Origin: Oscillospiraceae bacterium
Lineage (GTDB): Bacteria; Bacillota; Clostridia; Oscillospirales; Oscillospiraceae
Direction: 5' to 3'
Length of the DNA: 6,185 bases
Assembly: GCA_017521875.1 (NCBI GenBank)
Contig: JAFXBH010000133.1
Location: 1 to 6,185, forward strand
Shown here: piece by piece, positions 1 through 6,185 of the stretch
How the letters are laid out: every line of letters begins with the position of its first letter
How positions within the stretch are numbered: position 1 is the stretch's first letter
The notes under the pieces: model-generated
Databases searched by the model: none
What the model saw: the letters and a program-made list of their open reading frames with translations, nothing else
Told to the model about the DNA's origin: nothing
Translations under genes and position numbers: made by a program

Positions 1-3000
1 ATCCTACAGAGGAAGCACCTTCCCAGTGGAGTCGTGAGGGTTATACCCTGGTAGGCTGGCTGGCAAGCGACAATCAGACGGTCTACAGTTATGAAGAACT
101 TCTGTCCAGACCGGTAACGGCAGATGTAACATACACTGCCCAGTGGCGGCAGTTTGTGACAGTCCGTTTTGATACTGGTCAGTATTCCGATTCCCTGTAC
201 CCCATTGATCCCATGGAAGTCTCATATGGCAGCCAGATCACGCTGTTGCCAACGCCGGGCTGGAAAAACAATTCCGTGGGCATGGCTTTTGACGGGTGGT
301 ATCTGAACAGCCAGTTTACACAGCCGGTAACATCCGACTATGTATTCTATGAAGATACCACGCTATATGCCAAATGGAGTCCCAAAGAGGATGGTTACTA
401 TATCTACTTTATGGACTTCTTCCGGGAAGGGCAAACGCCGTTGGTCTTAATGACCTACAGTGTAACCGAAAATAAGACGGCATCTCCCTATACACCCGGT
501 AATGAGCCGGAGGGAACCCAGTGGGACGGCAAGTGGTATTTGGATAAGGGATGTGCAAATCCTTATAATTTCCAGATTCCCGTCAGCCAGATGGAAGGTT
601 ACCTGACCGGTGCCAACGGACGGGACTTGTACCTGTATCCCGGAACACAGGAGGTCTGCAGAGCGATCTTTGTTACCTACGGTACGAAGGTAGACCCGGT
701 AACGATACCTATTGGCGGCTCGATCAATCTGGATCAATATAAGCCGGAAAGACAGGGCTATGAATTTGCAGGCTGGACATTAAAGGACGGCACACCCCTG
801 TCCGGTGTGCAAAAACTGAGCGAAACAACTACCTTCTATGCCAAATGGAATGCCGGCTATGTGCCCTTTGAAGCAATCCTGCGTATTGAAAATGCCAACG
901 ATACCGGTATGACGCAGGCAGATATCCTGGGTACCTGGTATGCCAAGGCAGGTTCTCAGATCCGCGTAAAATCCACTTATAGCGGAAGCGGCAATAACAG
1001 GACCGGCACCCACCAGATAGTCTGTGTGGTGGACGGTGTAGAATACCCGGTTTACACAAACGTGGCTTTGACCCAAAAGGCAACTCTGAGTGATGTCTAT
1101 GCCACTTATTTCATCTATAACAACACAGGAACCACCTGGACGGATGAAGTAAACTGGGATGATGTCTACACCGGCGGTGAAGTGCCATACAGCACACGGC
1201 CCATCAGCAGTGCCGGAGATACCATTATCAACTTCGACTATATGCGTGTGCGGAACGATATTGTATTCACTATCGTAAACAGCAGTTCCGGCGCATATCT
1301 CGATATCTATAAGTTGTACAGGGACGGCCTGATCACCGGTTCTGTGACCTATACCGGCACAAAACCCACATCCACCGGTCAGAATGTCAGCGCCACCGGC
1401 GTATCTGCTCAGAATATCCATTGGAGTTATACGGCAGCGACCAGAGTGGGTAGTTCCTATAACAACTATTACACACTTCACAATATGAAATACGGCCAGC
1501 GAATCTACGAGGTCTATCCCGTAGGCGGCAGTTGGCTGACACCCAGGAACAATGCGTTCCATTGGTATTCAACAAGCAACAATCAGTTATTCTCCTCCCG
1601 TCGTGAGGACTTGTCTGCCGACTTCTTCAGTGGCAGCGGCCGAAAACTATCGCCCTACAGCCTGACGGCAGTGTTTGCCGCGCAAGATAAAATTGCGCTG
1701 ATGTACGCAGTTGAGTGCTTGCCCGGAGAAACGGCAGATTTCACCATCAGCGGCGTAGGCTACAAGGTGCAGACGCAATTGTGCGAAGTTGTAAATCACA
1801 CCGGTGATTTCACCCAAAAGGAACTTCTTGGTTGTGTAAAGGAGAGCAGCGCATCCTATACAAATCTGAACACAACCACCAGCAAACTGGGAGGCACCTC
1901 GGTCAAAACGCTGTTTGGCACCACCTACTGGAACTATTACAACATCTACGGTGGCGTAAACAGTCTCAGCGACATTGATAAAGCCTATATTTTCTATTAC
2001 ACCCGTCTGCATATGAACATTCAGTTCAACCTCGGTTACGACAGTAACGGAAACGGCGCAAACGAAACCGTCAAATATGAAAACATAGCCTACGGCGAAA
2101 GAATTGGTGAGTATCAGTTCGGTATGCCTGACTATGAAGAGCATTCCCTGCTGAGCCGGGAGGGCTATGAATTTGCCGGTTGGTTGGATGCCAACGGTTT
2201 CGTACTGGAAGCGGAGGATTGGGAATCCATGGTTGCCACCGGCGACAGTGAGAACAACACCATGATCTTCATTGCCAAGTGGGAGAAGATTTCCAATAAC
2301 ATCGTGGAATACTACGATGACCGTTCTTCCACAAAACCCTTCGAATCTCATTACTTTGATGACGGTGAACTGATTCAGTACCCGACCATGTCGGTATATC
2401 CCCAGGGATGGGTATGGCAGGAGTATGGTGAAGGTCAGTTCCAGCGATTTGACTGGGATGTTCCTATGTACGGTGAATACGGCGTGCAGGAGACCCGCAT
2501 CATCAACGGTGAGGAACGGGTCGTCAATGTGATTCGTATTTACGGAACCTGGGATGAATCCCACACCAAGGTAGTTTACGATCCCAACGCGCCCCAGGGC
2601 GGTATACCGGGCACTGCGCCTACAGACGCCAACGAGTATACCATTTGGCAATCGGAGGTGCCGGTTGCTTCCAAGGGCGAAACCGCCAACACCGACCCGG
2701 ATATGATTTTTGCCGGATGGCTGCTGGATCGAAACGGCATTGTCTATCACCCGGGAGACCATGTTCCTGTACGGTGGCCCCGCACCATGATCTTCACAGC
2801 ACAGTGGGCAAAACCTGAAGATGTCGTTTACCTGCGGTACGATCCAAACGGCGGTACACCCACGGCACTCTACCCCAGTGAAACCGGTTTTGCCTTTAAG
2901 AAAAATGCCACCGCCGCAGTGTGGGATAACACAGGAGCGGATGGCACAGCATGGTTCAGCCGAACCGGATATGTCTTTATCGGTTGGAATACCCAGCCGG

Positions 3001-3584
3001 ATGGCAGCGGAACGGCCTATACACCGGATGCACCTATTGTGCTGACTGCCCCGGTTACAACCCTCTACGCCCAGTGGAAGAGCACAACCTTTACGCTTTC
3101 TGTGCACAAAGTAGACTCGGAAAGCAAAGAACCTCTTGACGGGGCAGAGTTTGGATTGTATCGGAAGGAGAACGGTGAGTATATTTGGGTGCAATCCATC
3201 TCCACCGGTGTCGATGGCCACATCACATTCTTAAACCTGGCCACAGATACCGTGTACAAACTGGTAGAGGAAAAGCCGCCCAACGGCTATGGCATTATTG
3301 CCAAGGAGATCATCTTTGCACTGAGGCCAAATGGCAACACGGTTTCTCTCCAGTTTTATGATTCATCAGGAAATGTGATCTCCGCACCTAACGGAGTATC
3401 CGGTGCGTACACCACCGGCAATCAACTTCTGGCCGTAACGGTGAAAAACCTTCGCGGTTATAAACTGCCTTCCACAGGAGGCGCAGGTATCTTTTATATA
3501 CTTTGCGGTCTGTTCCTTGTATCAGCACCGCTTGTATACGGATTCAGCTTGAGGCGCAGATATGAAAGGAGGTCGGAGCGTTAG
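1..3584 (+). CDS. Large LPXTG-anchored B-repeat surface protein, probable pilus tip/ancillary adhesin (5' partial)
   Basis: The frame is open from base 3, so the start codon lies upstream. The GTG at 156 is internal: it has no ribosome binding site and B-repeat sequence continues before it. Visible residues number 1193 (residue 1 = base 3). In order: Listeria-Bacteroides (InlB B-type) repeats at about 1-282, recognised by GY-x-F-x-GW and closing YAKW/TAQW motifs; an unassigned Tyr/Asn/Ser/Thr-rich region at about 283-670; four more B-type repeats at about 671-1025; and a Cna-B/SpaA-like domain at about 1027-1150. The latter has a candidate isopeptide Lys1036 (SVHKVD), E-box Glu1089 (YKLVEEKPPNGY) and Asn1149 (TVKNLRG). 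LPSTG follows at 1155-1159, then a hydrophobic helix and an RRRYERRSER tail, so the protein is sortase-anchored and exported. Its position before a major pilin and a class C sortase suggests a tip or ancillary pilin. The adhesin role is inferred and the ligand unknown. Confidence 0.9.
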   Translation, partial: PTEEAPSQWSREGYTLVGWLASDNQTVYSYEELLSRPVTADVTYTAQWRQFVTVRFDTGQYSDSLYPIDPMEVSYGSQITLLPTPGWKNNSVGMAFDGWYLNSQFTQPVTSDYVFYEDTTLYAKWSPKEDGYYIYFMDFFREGQTPLVLMTYSVTENKTASPYTPGNEPEGTQWDGKWYLDKGCANPYNFQIPVSQMEGYLTGANGRDLYLYPGTQEVCRAIFVTYGTKVDPVTIPIGGSINLDQYKPERQGYEFAGWTLKDGTPLSGVQKLSETTTFYAKWNAGYVPFEAILRIENANDTGMTQADILGTWYAKAGSQIRVKSTYSGSGNNRTGTHQIVCVVDGVEYPVYTNVALTQKATLSDVYATYFIYNNTGTTWTDEVNWDDVYTGGEVPYSTRPISSAGDTIINFDYMRVRNDIVFTIVNSSSGAYLDIYKLYRDGLITGSVTYTGTKPTSTGQNVSATGVSAQNIHWSYTAATRVGSSYNNYYTLHNMKYGQRIYEVYPVGGSWLTPRNNAFHWYSTSNNQLFSSRREDLSADFFSGSGRKLSPYSLTAVFAAQDKIALMYAVECLPGETADFTISGVGYKVQTQLCEVVNHTGDFTQKELLGCVKESSASYTNLNTTTSKLGGTSVKTLFGTTYWNYYNIYGGVNSLSDIDKAYIFYYTRLHMNIQFNLGYDSNGNGANETVKYENIAYGERIGEYQFGMPDYEEHSLLSREGYEFAGWLDANGFVLEAEDWESMVATGDSENNTMIFIAKWEKISNNIVEYYDDRSSTKPFESHYFDDGELIQYPTMSVYPQGWVWQEYGEGQFQRFDWDVPMYGEYGVQETRIINGEERVVNVIRIYGTWDESHTKVVYDPNAPQGGIPGTAPTDANEYTIWQSEVPVASKGETANTDPDMIFAGWLLDRNGIVYHPGDHVPVRWPRTMIFTAQWAKPEDVVYLRYDPNGGTPTALYPSETGFAFKKNATAAVWDNTGADGTAWFSRTGYVFIGWNTQPDGSGTAYTPDAPIVLTAPVTTLYAQWKSTTFTLSVHKVDSESKEPLDGAEFGLYRKENGEYIWVQSISTGVDGHITFLNLATDTVYKLVEEKPPNGYGIIAKEIIFALRPNGNTVSLQFYDSSGNVISAPNGVSGAYTTGNQLLAVTVKNLRGYKLPSTGGAGIFYILCGLFLVSAPLVYGFSLRRRYERRSER
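3..848 (+). repeat. N-terminal block of InlB B-type (Listeria-Bacteroides) protein repeats
   Basis: Three clear units end in a W-closing motif: about 3-146 (REGYTLVGWL to YTAQW; its start is cut by the window edge), 156-377 (VRFDTGQY to LYAKW) and 663-848 (IFVTYGT, then QGYEFAGW, to FYAKW). The stretch 378-650 (YYIYFMDFF, then WDGKWYLD, to LYLYP) looks like a divergent fourth unit that has lost the closing Trp. These are protein-level repeats. At DNA level only a short core is shared: the 16-mer at 754-769 recurs at 2161-2176. In the family such repeats form small beta-grasp-like modules that act as spacers or ligand contacts. Confidence 0.75.
2013..3077 (+). repeat. C-terminal block of InlB B-type protein repeats
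   Basis: Four units: 2013-2282 (MNIQFNLGY, REGYEFAGWL, FIAKW), 2301-2552 (IVEYYDDR to IYGTW, divergent, with no GY-x-F-x-GW core), 2565-2807 (TKVVYDPNAP, MIFAGWLL, FTAQW) and 2820-3077 (VVYLRYDPNGG, RTGYVFIGW, LYAQW). These units run about 81-90 residues, longer than the 62-residue unit at 663-848, because of insertions between the first strand and the GW core. The last unit abuts the Cna-B domain with only a short linker. That is consistent with a rigid stalk leading to the wall anchor. Confidence 0.75.
3081..3581 (+). other. Cna-B/SpaA domain plus LPSTG cell-wall sorting signal of the large surface protein
   Basis: The domain begins STTFTLSVHKVD and ends TVKNLRGYK. The Lys codon at 3108, the E-box Glu codon at 3267 and the Asn codon at 3447 sit where Cna-B domains place their intramolecular Lys-Asn isopeptide bond and its catalytic acid. 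LPSTG is at 3465-3479, followed by about 20 hydrophobic residues and a strongly basic tail (RRRYERRSER). This is a complete tripartite sorting signal. Bond formation is predicted, not shown. Confidence 0.85.
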
Positions 3585-3591
3585 GCCTCCT
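3567..3591 (+). promoter_or_regulatory. Stem-loop spanning the adhesin stop codon
   Basis: AGGAGGTC (3567-3574) can pair with GGCCTCCT (3584-3591), giving eight pairs including one G-U, around a 9-base loop that contains the first two bases of the TAG stop. The left arm with its flanking A residues matches a strong Shine-Dalgarno sequence, yet no start codon follows at usable spacing. No U-tract follows, so it is a poor intrinsic terminator. An mRNA-processing, stabilising or attenuating role is possible but inferred. It could also be chance from Arg/Ser/Glu codons. Confidence 0.4.
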
Positions 3592-3651
3592 AAAACGGCG
3601 TAAAATCTAAATTATGCGCCTGACTGATTCCAACAAAATGAAAATATTTTA

Positions 3652-3659
3652 AGAAAGGA
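3652..3659 (+). promoter_or_regulatory. Ribosome binding site of the major pilin
   Basis: AGAAAGGA lies 8 bases before the ATG at 3668, inside an A/T-rich unstructured stretch. This supports the chosen start, which is also the only one giving an intact signal peptide. Confidence 0.75.
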
Positions 3660-3667
3660 AAATTGTC

Positions 3668-5467
3668 ATGAAAAAGTTTTTATCCATCCTTTTGGTGTTG
3701 ACCATGGTTCTTTCTCTCGGCATCACCGCTTTTGCAGCCGAGGAAACCGGCTCTATCACCATCTCCAACGCAACCAAAGACGAAACCTATACCGTGTATA
3801 AGATCTTTGATGCAAGCATCAAACTGGCAGCCGACAACCAGACCGCAGAGGCTGTCTCCTACACCATCGAAACCGACAACCAGTTCTTCACAGCACTGTT
3901 CGGTGCCGACGGAACTGCTGTCAACACCTACTTCGCATACAATGCCAACACCGGCTCTGTAACCAAGAAGGAAGGCGTTAACGACTCTGAACTGATCAAG
4001 TACCTGACCGAACTGGTCGAAAACGGCAGTTACACCCCCGCTACCACTCCCGTTATTGCCAGTACCAAGACTGTAGAGTTTCAGGATCTGCCCTACGGCT
4101 ATTACCTGATCACCAGCACCCTGGGCGCCACTGTTACCATCAACTCCAACACCCCCGATGTCACCGTCATCGATAAGAACCAGGAGCCTGTGCCTGACTT
4201 CGACAAGCAGGTTCAGACCGGTGTAAACGACGCTGGCGAGCCCATCTGGAGCGATTCCAACACTGCCGGTATCGGTGACAAGTTCGCTTACCGCATCTCC
4301 TTCACCGCCACCAACTACGAAGGCGACAAGAAGATCAAGTACTACCAGGTACACGACGAAAAGGGCGATGCTCTTTGGGCAGAGTTCGACAGTTTCACCG
4401 TCAAGGTCGGCGGCGTAGAATTGAAGAGAGGTTACTACCTGTCTCAGGGCGGTGAAAACACCAACAACTGGGAATACCTGGGTGACTGGTCTGCCATTCC
4501 CGAAGCAGAGCGGGATCGCGAAGATGCACAGTGGTACCTGGTACACCTGGGCTACGATCAGTTCCGTATCACCATTCCCTGGCTGGAAAACCACACCCTG
4601 ACTGACAACCTCGATACCCAGGGCAATGTCACCTCCTACAACCTAGGCTTTGCAGAAAATGCCGCTTCCAAGTACGACTCTCCCATTTCGGTTGAGATCA
4701 CCTACGATGTCGTGGTAGAGGCCAATGCCGCCATCGGTGACACCACCCATGGCAACCGCTTCAATAAGGCTTATGCATCCTGGACCAGTGAGCACGAGAC
4801 CGGTTCTAACACCCCCGATGAGGTTACCACCTATGTGTACGGCATCGGCCTGCTGAAGGACGACGGCAGCACCGGTATCAACCTGGCAGGCGCTAAGTTC
4901 CGTATCTACAGCGATGCTGACTGCACCGTTCCCGTATATGTGATCCCCACCGACGTGGAAGGTGTTTACATCGTTGACTCCTACGGCAAGCCCATTGAGA
5001 GCGTTACCGGCACCGGTAAGATTTCCGCCAGAACCCTGTTTGCAGAGTATGTGGATGCATACCTCAACGGTGCTGTACAGGACAACTATGTTGTATCTCA
5101 GACCAATGGTAAACTGGCAATCCTGGGTCTGGCCGCAGGTACCTACTACCTGAAGGAAGTCGAGGCTCCCGCAGGCTACAACGCTCTGTCCCTGCCCATC
5201 GAGATCAAGGCCGGCGAGGGCATCCGTCCCTTCACCATCTATGCTGACAAGGATGGCAAGGTTGCTGACATCCAGACAGAAGACGCCACCTACAAGGAGC
5301 ACAGACTGGATCTGACCCACACTGTTGTTCACAACAGCAAGGGTGTTGAACTGCCCTCCACCGGCGGTGAAGGCACCTTCTGGCTGATCACCATCGGCAC
5401 TCTGCTGGCCATCGGCTTTGCAGTATTCCTGATCACCCACAAGAAGATGTCCATTTACACCGACTAA
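3668..5467 (+). CDS. SpaH/EbpB-type LPXTG-anchored major pilin (backbone pilus subunit)
   Basis: A complete 599-residue protein, the probable repeating subunit of the pilus shaft, exported and covalently polymerised by the sortase. Residues 1-23 are a Sec signal peptide (MKKFLSILLV start, AFA|AE cleavage). An N-terminal domain spans about 25-165 with no E-box. The candidate pilin-motif lysine is K170 in DVTVIDKN. A fimbrial D2-type domain (about 176-388) carries predicted isopeptide residues K180, N366 and acid D230. A Cna-B/SpaA-like domain (about 390-560) carries K397 (LLKDDG), E-box E497 (YYLKEVEAPAGY) and N556 (VVHNSKG). LPSTG is at 562-566, then a helix at about 571-589 and the tail HKKMSIYTD. 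The length and order match the family, as in C. diphtheriae SpaA. Bond assignments come from family alignment by eye. Codons are strongly C-ending compared with its neighbours, fitting high expression. Confidence 0.93.
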   Translation: MKKFLSILLVLTMVLSLGITAFAAEETGSITISNATKDETYTVYKIFDASIKLAADNQTAEAVSYTIETDNQFFTALFGADGTAVNTYFAYNANTGSVTKKEGVNDSELIKYLTELVENGSYTPATTPVIASTKTVEFQDLPYGYYLITSTLGATVTINSNTPDVTVIDKNQEPVPDFDKQVQTGVNDAGEPIWSDSNTAGIGDKFAYRISFTATNYEGDKKIKYYQVHDEKGDALWAEFDSFTVKVGGVELKRGYYLSQGGENTNNWEYLGDWSAIPEAERDREDAQWYLVHLGYDQFRITIPWLENHTLTDNLDTQGNVTSYNLGFAENAASKYDSPISVEITYDVVVEANAAIGDTTHGNRFNKAYASWTSEHETGSNTPDEVTTYVYGIGLLKDDGSTGINLAGAKFRIYSDADCTVPVYVIPTDVEGVYIVDSYGKPIESVTGTGKISARTLFAEYVDAYLNGAVQDNYVVSQTNGKLAILGLAAGTYYLKEVEAPAGYNALSLPIEIKAGEGIRPFTIYADKDGKVADIQTEDATYKEHRLDLTHTVVHNSKGVELPSTGGEGTFWLITIGTLLAIGFAVFLITHKKMSIYTD

Positions 5468-5487
5468 TTTTTAATTCGCAAAACATA

Positions 5488-5519
5488 ATGGGAGGAGAGG
5501 AATTCTCCTCTCCTCCCAT
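5488..5519 (+). promoter_or_regulatory. Perfect 14-bp intercistronic hairpin between pilin and sortase
   Basis: ATGGGAGGAGAGGA (5488-5501) is exactly complementary to TCCTCTCCTCCCAT (5506-5519) around the 4-base loop ATTC. It begins 20 bases after the pilin stop. A run of A, not T, follows on the + strand, so it does not look like an efficient intrinsic terminator. Reading the opposite strand also gives only a short T-run. It is likely an mRNA 3'-end stabiliser or partial attenuator that keeps pilin transcript above sortase transcript. That function is inferred; the structure is directly visible. Confidence 0.7.
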
Positions 5520-5532
5520 AAAAAATATGACA

Positions 5533-5540
5533 GAGAGGAG
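5533..5540 (+). promoter_or_regulatory. Ribosome binding site of the class C sortase
   Basis: GAGAGGAG ends 6 bases before the ATG at 5547. A second in-frame ATG at 5541 directly abuts this sequence with no spacer, so 5547 is the better start. The same eight bases are complementary to 5505-5512 in the right arm and loop edge of the upstream hairpin. Confidence 0.75.
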
Positions 5541-5546
5541 ATGCCT

Positions 5547-6185
5547 ATGAGAAGACATAGAACTGTGATCTTTTTGACCATTGGTTTTTTGGTAGGTATC
5601 TGCATTCTGTTATATCCTGCCTTCAGTGATTTCTGGAACAGCAAGACCCAGAGCCAGGCAATTACAGACTATGAATCGGTTTTGGAAAATTTAAAACCGG
5701 AAGACTATACTGCAATTTTTGACAAAGCCCACGAATACAACAAAGCCCTTTATGAAACGGATTTTCCCCTTGTAGATTATCCCAAAGTACCCGGTTACTA
5801 CGACACTTTGCGGGTAACCGATAACGATATGATCGGCTATTTGAAGATTGACCGCATTGGTGTGGAACTTCCCATTTACCACGGCACATCGGAGGATGTG
5901 CTAAACAAGGGCGTTGGTCACTTGGAAGGCAGTAGTTTGCCTGTGGGCGGTGAAAATACCCATAGCGTTATGTCTGCCCACAGAGGATTGCCCAGTTCAA
6001 GACTCTTCACAGACCTTGACCGTGTAGAAAAAGGCGATACCTTTCAGATCATCATATTGGATCAGATTCTGACCTACCAGGTTGATTTTATAAAAGTAAT
6101 CGAGCCTACCGATATTTCGGATTTGCAGATCATCGAAGGCGGTGACTACTGCACCCTCTTTACCTGCACGCCCTATGGCATCAAC
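5547..6185 (+). CDS. srtC: Class C (pilin-polymerising) sortase, 3' partial
   Basis: 213 residues are visible before the window ends in frame. This membrane-bound transpeptidase would cleave LPSTG between Thr and Gly and link the Thr to a pilin-motif lysine. The start MRRHR plus a helix at about 7-24 gives an N-in membrane anchor. Class C hallmarks follow: GYLKIDRIGVELPIYHGTSE at about 97-116, GVGHLEGSSLPVGG, THSVMSAHRGLP with catalytic His145, LFTDLDRVEKGD, and TLFTCTPYGIN with catalytic Cys207. The catalytic Arg (usual NTHR) would be about residue 216, just outside. The canonical Asp-Pro-aromatic lid motif is absent; residues 71-79 read TDFPLVDYP instead. The usual C-terminal helix cannot be checked. 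The symbol is a class name, not an orthology claim. It is probably co-transcribed with the pilin, 79 bases upstream. Confidence 0.93.
   Translation, partial: MRRHRTVIFLTIGFLVGICILLYPAFSDFWNSKTQSQAITDYESVLENLKPEDYTAIFDKAHEYNKALYETDFPLVDYPKVPGYYDTLRVTDNDMIGYLKIDRIGVELPIYHGTSEDVLNKGVGHLEGSSLPVGGENTHSVMSAHRGLPSSRLFTDLDRVEKGDTFQIIILDQILTYQVDFIKVIEPTDISDLQIIEGGDYCTLFTCTPYGIN

Noticed and set aside
156..158. GTG as the start of the large surface protein
   Set aside because: The frame is open back to base 3 and encodes a B-repeat there (REGYTLVGWL, TAQW). There is no Shine-Dalgarno and no signal peptide after the GTG.
1647..3221. Long open frame (about 524 codons) on the - strand opposite the adhesin
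   Set aside because: It is a shadow of the sense gene: no ribosome binding site, no recognisable domain, and the opposite strand has clear B-repeat, Cna-B and LPSTG content throughout.
3597..3620. Hairpin GGCG...CGCC in the adhesin/pilin gap
   Set aside because: It has only four GC pairs, extendable to a few A-T pairs past a two-base bulge, and no U-tract; too weak to call.
3620..3650. Possible promoter before the pilin (CTGACT with AATATT or TATTTT)
   Set aside because: Both boxes are weak, and the implied transcript start would fall on or after the pilin ribosome binding site.
3614..3652. A 12-residue reading frame (MRLTDSNKMKIF) in the adhesin/pilin gap as a leader peptide
   Set aside because: It has no Shine-Dalgarno and no run of regulatory codons; it appears to be chance in A/T-rich spacer.
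3680..4594. Long open frame (about 304 codons) on the - strand opposite the pilin, with another at 4643-5440
   Set aside because: Both arise from the C-ending codon bias of the pilin, which removes antisense stops. Their Gly/Val/Asp-rich low-complexity translations resemble no protein family.
5488..5526. Intrinsic terminator after the pilin
   Set aside because: The stem is strong but is followed by A residues, not T residues, and the sortase follows at once with its own ribosome binding site. Treated as an intercistronic element instead.
5541..5543. Upstream in-frame ATG as the sortase start
   Set aside because: It directly abuts the GAGAGGAG ribosome binding site with no spacer, while the ATG at 5547 has 6 bases. 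The difference is only two residues.

Overview
The window is part of a sortase-assembled pilus (SpaA/Ebp-type) locus of a Gram-positive bacterium. Two genes encode LPSTG-anchored wall proteins and the third encodes a class C sortase. All three lie on the + strand with short gaps. Base composition is near balanced. The pilin resembles clostridial SpaH/EbpB-type pilins, and the neighbouring surface protein is built from Listeria-Bacteroides (InlB B-type) repeats. Together these suggest a gut-type Bacillota, probably a Clostridia member. That taxonomic call is inference; no marker gene is present.

Layout: (1) Bases 1-3584 are the 3' part of a very large surface protein. Its start lies upstream of the window and 1193 residues are visible. 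It has three or four B-type repeats, a roughly 390-residue central region that I cannot assign to a family, four more B-type repeats, a Cna-B/SpaA isopeptide domain, then LPSTG, a membrane helix and an arginine-rich tail. This is the likely tip or ancillary adhesin. (2) Bases 3668-5467 are a complete 599-residue major pilin with signal peptide, N-terminal domain, pilin-motif lysine, two predicted isopeptide-bonded domains, LPSTG and membrane anchor. (3) From base 5547 to the window end is the 5' part of a class C sortase. Its catalytic His and Cys are present; the catalytic Arg should fall about three codons past the end.

How they work together: the sortase would cleave the LPSTG signals and join pilin subunits through the pilin-motif lysine. 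The large B-repeat protein would be added as tip or ancillary subunit, and a housekeeping sortase elsewhere would anchor the fibre to peptidoglycan. The genes look co-transcribed. No U-tract terminator separates them, but each junction carries a GC-rich hairpin with a purine-rich, Shine-Dalgarno-like left arm and a CCTCC-containing right arm. The pilin/sortase hairpin is a perfect 14-bp stem whose right arm could also pair with the sortase ribosome binding site. That is the most notable non-coding feature here.

Nothing in the window is outside known biology as a system. The points worth a second look are the unassigned central adhesin region, the two intercistronic hairpins, the non-canonical pilin motif and the non-canonical sortase lid. 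No gap between genes exceeds 90 bases.
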